A stretch of DNA of 23,444 bases from positions 1 through 23,444 of the forward strand of contig DAOUAM010000096.1 of NCBI GenBank assembly GCA_034433305.1, read 5' to 3'. The translations under genes and the position numbers were made by a program. Each line of letters begins with the position of its first letter. Position 1 is the first letter of the stretch. Source of the stretch: DAOUAM01 sp034433305. GTDB taxonomy: Bacteria; Chloroflexota; Dehalococcoidia; Lucifugimonadales; DAOUAM01. Of this stretch, positions 21,848 to 23,444 are shown one piece after another. The notes beneath the pieces are model-generated. The model worked only from the letters and a program-made list of their open reading frames with translations, did not search any database and was not told the origin of the DNA.

Positions 21848-22765
21848 TTACCTGAAACGTATCCTGGGGTCTATGAAAGCGTAAGTCACATCCACCAGGA
21901 AATTAATCACCACGTACATGAGGGTGATGAACATGATGGTGCCCACCAGCAGAGGGAAGTCGTTCTGATAGACCGCCTCCACCGCCAGCCTGCCCAGCCC
22001 TGGCCAGGCAAAGACGGACTCGGTGACCACCGCGCCGGTGATGAAGCCAGCCAGGGTCAGCCCGGCGAAGGTGAGGGGAGGGATGAGGGCGTTCTTCAGC
22101 GCGTGCTTCCAGATGACCATGGCCCGGCTGACGCCCTTGGCCCGCGCCAGCTTGATGTACTCCGAGTCCAGCACGTCCAGCATGGCCGAGCGCACCAGCC
22201 TGAGCTGGCCCGCCGCCGCCAGCCAGCCCAGGGTTATGGCGGGCATGACGTAGTGCTGAATGCCGCCGCGCCGGCCGGTGGGCAGCCACTCCAGTTGCAC
22301 CGAGAAGAGCAGGATGAGCATGATGCCCACCCAGAAGGGCGGCAGCGCCTGGCCGAAGAGCGCCACCAGCCGCCCCAGGTAGTCCCAGATAGTGGAGCGC
22401 TTCACTGCTGACAGCACCCCCAGCGGCCAGCCCACCACAAAGGTGAATACCCAGGCCGCCAGCCCCAGTTGCAGCGTGGCCGGGACCCGCTCCGCCACGG
22501 CCTGAGTCACCGGGCGCGCCTCCCGCAGCGAGGTGCCCAGGTCGCCCTTGAGGGCCTTGCCCAGCCAGATGAAGTACTGGACTACCAGGGGCTTGTCCAG
22601 TCCCATCTGCTTGCCCCAGGCATCCCACTGCTCCTGGGTGGTGTACTCGTTCAGGTATAGCAGTCGTGGGTCGCCCTGGATGCGGGACATGGCGAACACC
22701 ACGAAGGACACTCCCACCAGCACAAACACCAGCAGCAACAACCGTCGTAGCAAGAACTTTTGCAC
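21848..22765 (-). CDS. ABC transporter permease, DppB/OppB type
   Basis: A 305-residue permease of the dipeptide/oligopeptide importer family. The N-terminal FLLRRLLLLVFVLVGVSFVVF helix, GDLGTSL (74-80), and the EAA loop YIKLARAKGVSRAMVIWKHAL (203-223) are diagnostic; the C-terminal FIDPRIRFR is typical of DppB proteins. The start is a GTG at 22763-22765 with GGTGAAGG a few nucleotides upstream. It is the first gene of the permease pair. A minus-strand promoter lies about 150 nt upstream, and the divergently transcribed lipoprotein across the gap is the likely binding protein. Confidence 0.93.
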   Translation of the reverse strand: MQKFLLRRLLLLVFVLVGVSFVVFAMSRIQGDPRLLYLNEYTTQEQWDAWGKQMGLDKPLVVQYFIWLGKALKGDLGTSLREARPVTQAVAERVPATLQLGLAAWVFTFVVGWPLGVLSAVKRSTIWDYLGRLVALFGQALPPFWVGIMLILLFSVQLEWLPTGRRGGIQHYVMPAITLGWLAAAGQLRLVRSAMLDVLDSEYIKLARAKGVSRAMVIWKHALKNALIPPLTFAGLTLAGFITGAVVTESVFAWPGLGRLAVEAVYQNDFPLLVGTIMFITLMYVVINFLVDVTYAFIDPRIRFR

Positions 22766-22918
22766 AGGCCTTCACCTATCCATGCAGCGCCTCGGCGTGG
22801 GGAACGCGCACTGCTCACGCCTGAGCCGCGATTCTCATGACTCGCCTGCCGCCGGGGGATATCCTCGTTGCCGGGACTCACCAGTGAGCAAGCATCCCAT
22901 TGGCGCGAACGACCATCT

Positions 22919-22947
22919 AGGATACTAGCTGCCCTCAAGCGCGTCAA
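22919..22947 (-). promoter_or_regulatory. Sigma70-type promoter for the permease operon
   Basis: On the minus strand, TTGACG (22942-22947), a 17-nt spacer and TATCCT (22919-22924) match the consensus at 5 of 6 and 4 of 6 positions. The predicted leader to the GTG start is about 147 nt. Confidence 0.52.
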
Positions 22948-23163
22948 CAAGGCCAGTTGACAGCGGGGCTGGGAATCTGATAGTCTCCCTGAGGCCCATT
23001 AGCCACCAACCCAGATGCCTCTGTTTCCCAGGCGAGAATGGGCTGCAGGGGCCGTCTCGCGGCTCCCATGATGGAAATGATAGACCCTCAACAGCAAAAT
23101 CAGGTCTCCTCCTGCCGCCACACCCACGGCGTACTCCTGCTATACCCCTTCCGCTCCGGCCAA

Positions 23164-23172
23164 TGCTATATT
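23164..23172 (+). promoter_or_regulatory. Extended -10 promoter for the right-edge lipoprotein
   Basis: TGCTATATT combines a TGn extension with a -10 matching TATAAT at 5 of 6 positions. No -35 box is evident, as is usual for extended -10 promoters. The predicted start near 23179 gives a 44-nt leader to the GTG at 23223. Confidence 0.45.
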
Positions 23173-23222
23173 CAGGCCAGATTCATGTCGGCAATAAGCA
23201 CCCAGTCACTCCGGAGGTTCCT

Positions 23223-23444
23223 GTGAAGAGAAAAGGCTTTTGGGGATTTGCCTTCAGTCTGATGGCGCTGCTGGCTGTCGCGACTGTGGCATGTACGTCG
23301 CCCGCCGAGTCGCCCACGCCCACGCAGCCGCCGGCGCGGCCCACGGCGACTACGGCGCCCGGGCCAACGGCTACAACTCCGCCCGCCGCGACGCCCACGT
23401 CCGCCCCCGTGGCGACGCCCACGTCGCCCCCGCAGCAACTCCTA
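23223..23444 (+). CDS. Lipoprotein, probable ABC solute-binding protein (runs off right edge)
   Basis: The frame is open from GTG 23223 to the window end, 74 codons. CGGAGG (23212-23217), 5 nt upstream, fixes the start. The protein begins MKRKGFWGF with a basic n-region, then a hydrophobic core (SLMALLAVATVA) and C24, so it reads as a lipoprotein signal; the residue at -3 is Thr rather than the usual Leu. From residue 25 on it is a low-complexity Thr/Pro/Ala linker, common between the lipid anchor and the folded domain of Chloroflexi binding proteins. The binding domain lies beyond the edge. Solute-binding protein is inferred from the divergent oligopeptide-type permease genes, not from sequence. 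Minus-strand frames here are mirror images of the Thr/Pro repeats. Confidence 0.75.
   Translation, partial: MKRKGFWGFAFSLMALLAVATVACTSPAESPTPTQPPARPTATTAPGPTATTPPAATPTSAPVATPTSPPQQLL

Larger units (their letters stand above)
22766..23222. other. Divergent regulatory region between permeases and lipoprotein
   Basis: This 457-nt region has no convincing gene and no copy of the palindromic repeat. It carries a minus-strand promoter for the permeases (22919-22947) and an extended -10 promoter for the lipoprotein (23164-23172). A TTGACA at 22957-22962 on the plus strand has no good -10 partner. I see no other structure in 22990-23140. Confidence 0.6.

Noticed and set aside
1..23444. tRNA, rRNA, CRISPR array or riboswitch
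   Set aside because: I found no T-loop-like GGTTCRA pattern, no regular repeat-spacer array and no known riboswitch core by reading both strands; a covariance search was not possible here.

Overview
The window is a GC-rich stretch of bacterial chromosome with compact operons and no rRNA, tRNA, CRISPR array, phage or transposase gene that I can recognise. A member of the Chloroflexota is the best guess. The main pointer is the 1,497-residue protein joining a GT39-like half to a DUF2298 ('YYY') half, a domain I associate with Chloroflexi and archaea. Supporting hints are a Wzy-type ligase with a TPR-like tail, lipoproteins with a Thr/Pro-rich linker, and no outer-membrane genes. This placement is inference and rests on no marker-gene comparison.

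Layout. The left edge (1-68, minus) holds the first 22 codons of a lipoprotein. Two housekeeping pairs follow on the minus strand: pyrE with a histidine phosphatase, and obgE with nadD (4-nt gap). The 656-bp gap at 3808-4463 holds three evenly spaced DnaA boxes, a perfect 10-bp inverted repeat, a Crp-like palindrome and a sigma70-type promoter. To its right come a membrane protein with a cNMP-binding-like domain and a cytidylate-kinase-like protein. Next are an APH-type kinase and a flavin reductase (minus), then a stand-alone Lrp/AsnC-type ligand domain and two adjacent acyl-CoA dehydrogenases (plus). A translationally coupled pair (PD-(D/E)XK-like protein plus PIN protein) and an MFS transporter follow. 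The right half carries envelope glycan genes: the Wzy/TPR protein (minus), divergent from the GT39-DUF2298 fusion (plus). It ends with an oligopeptide-type ABC permease pair (minus), divergent from a lipoprotein gene that runs off the right edge.

How the genes may work together. The permease pair and the right-edge lipoprotein probably belong to one peptide/solute importer. The Wzy and GT39-DUF2298 genes share an intergenic region and probably serve cell-surface glycan assembly. The acyl-CoA dehydrogenase pair looks like a two-subunit enzyme, and the nearby APH kinase raises the possibility of 4-hydroxyacyl-CoA catabolism.

Two features run through the whole window. First, seven clear copies and one divergent copy of a roughly 75-100 bp palindromic repeat sit only between genes, in both orientations; several carry a second repeat family, one of them inserted inside a copy. 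Second, the iterated DnaA boxes, with genes on both sides pointing away from them, mark a candidate replication origin or DnaA-titration site with no dnaA gene in view.
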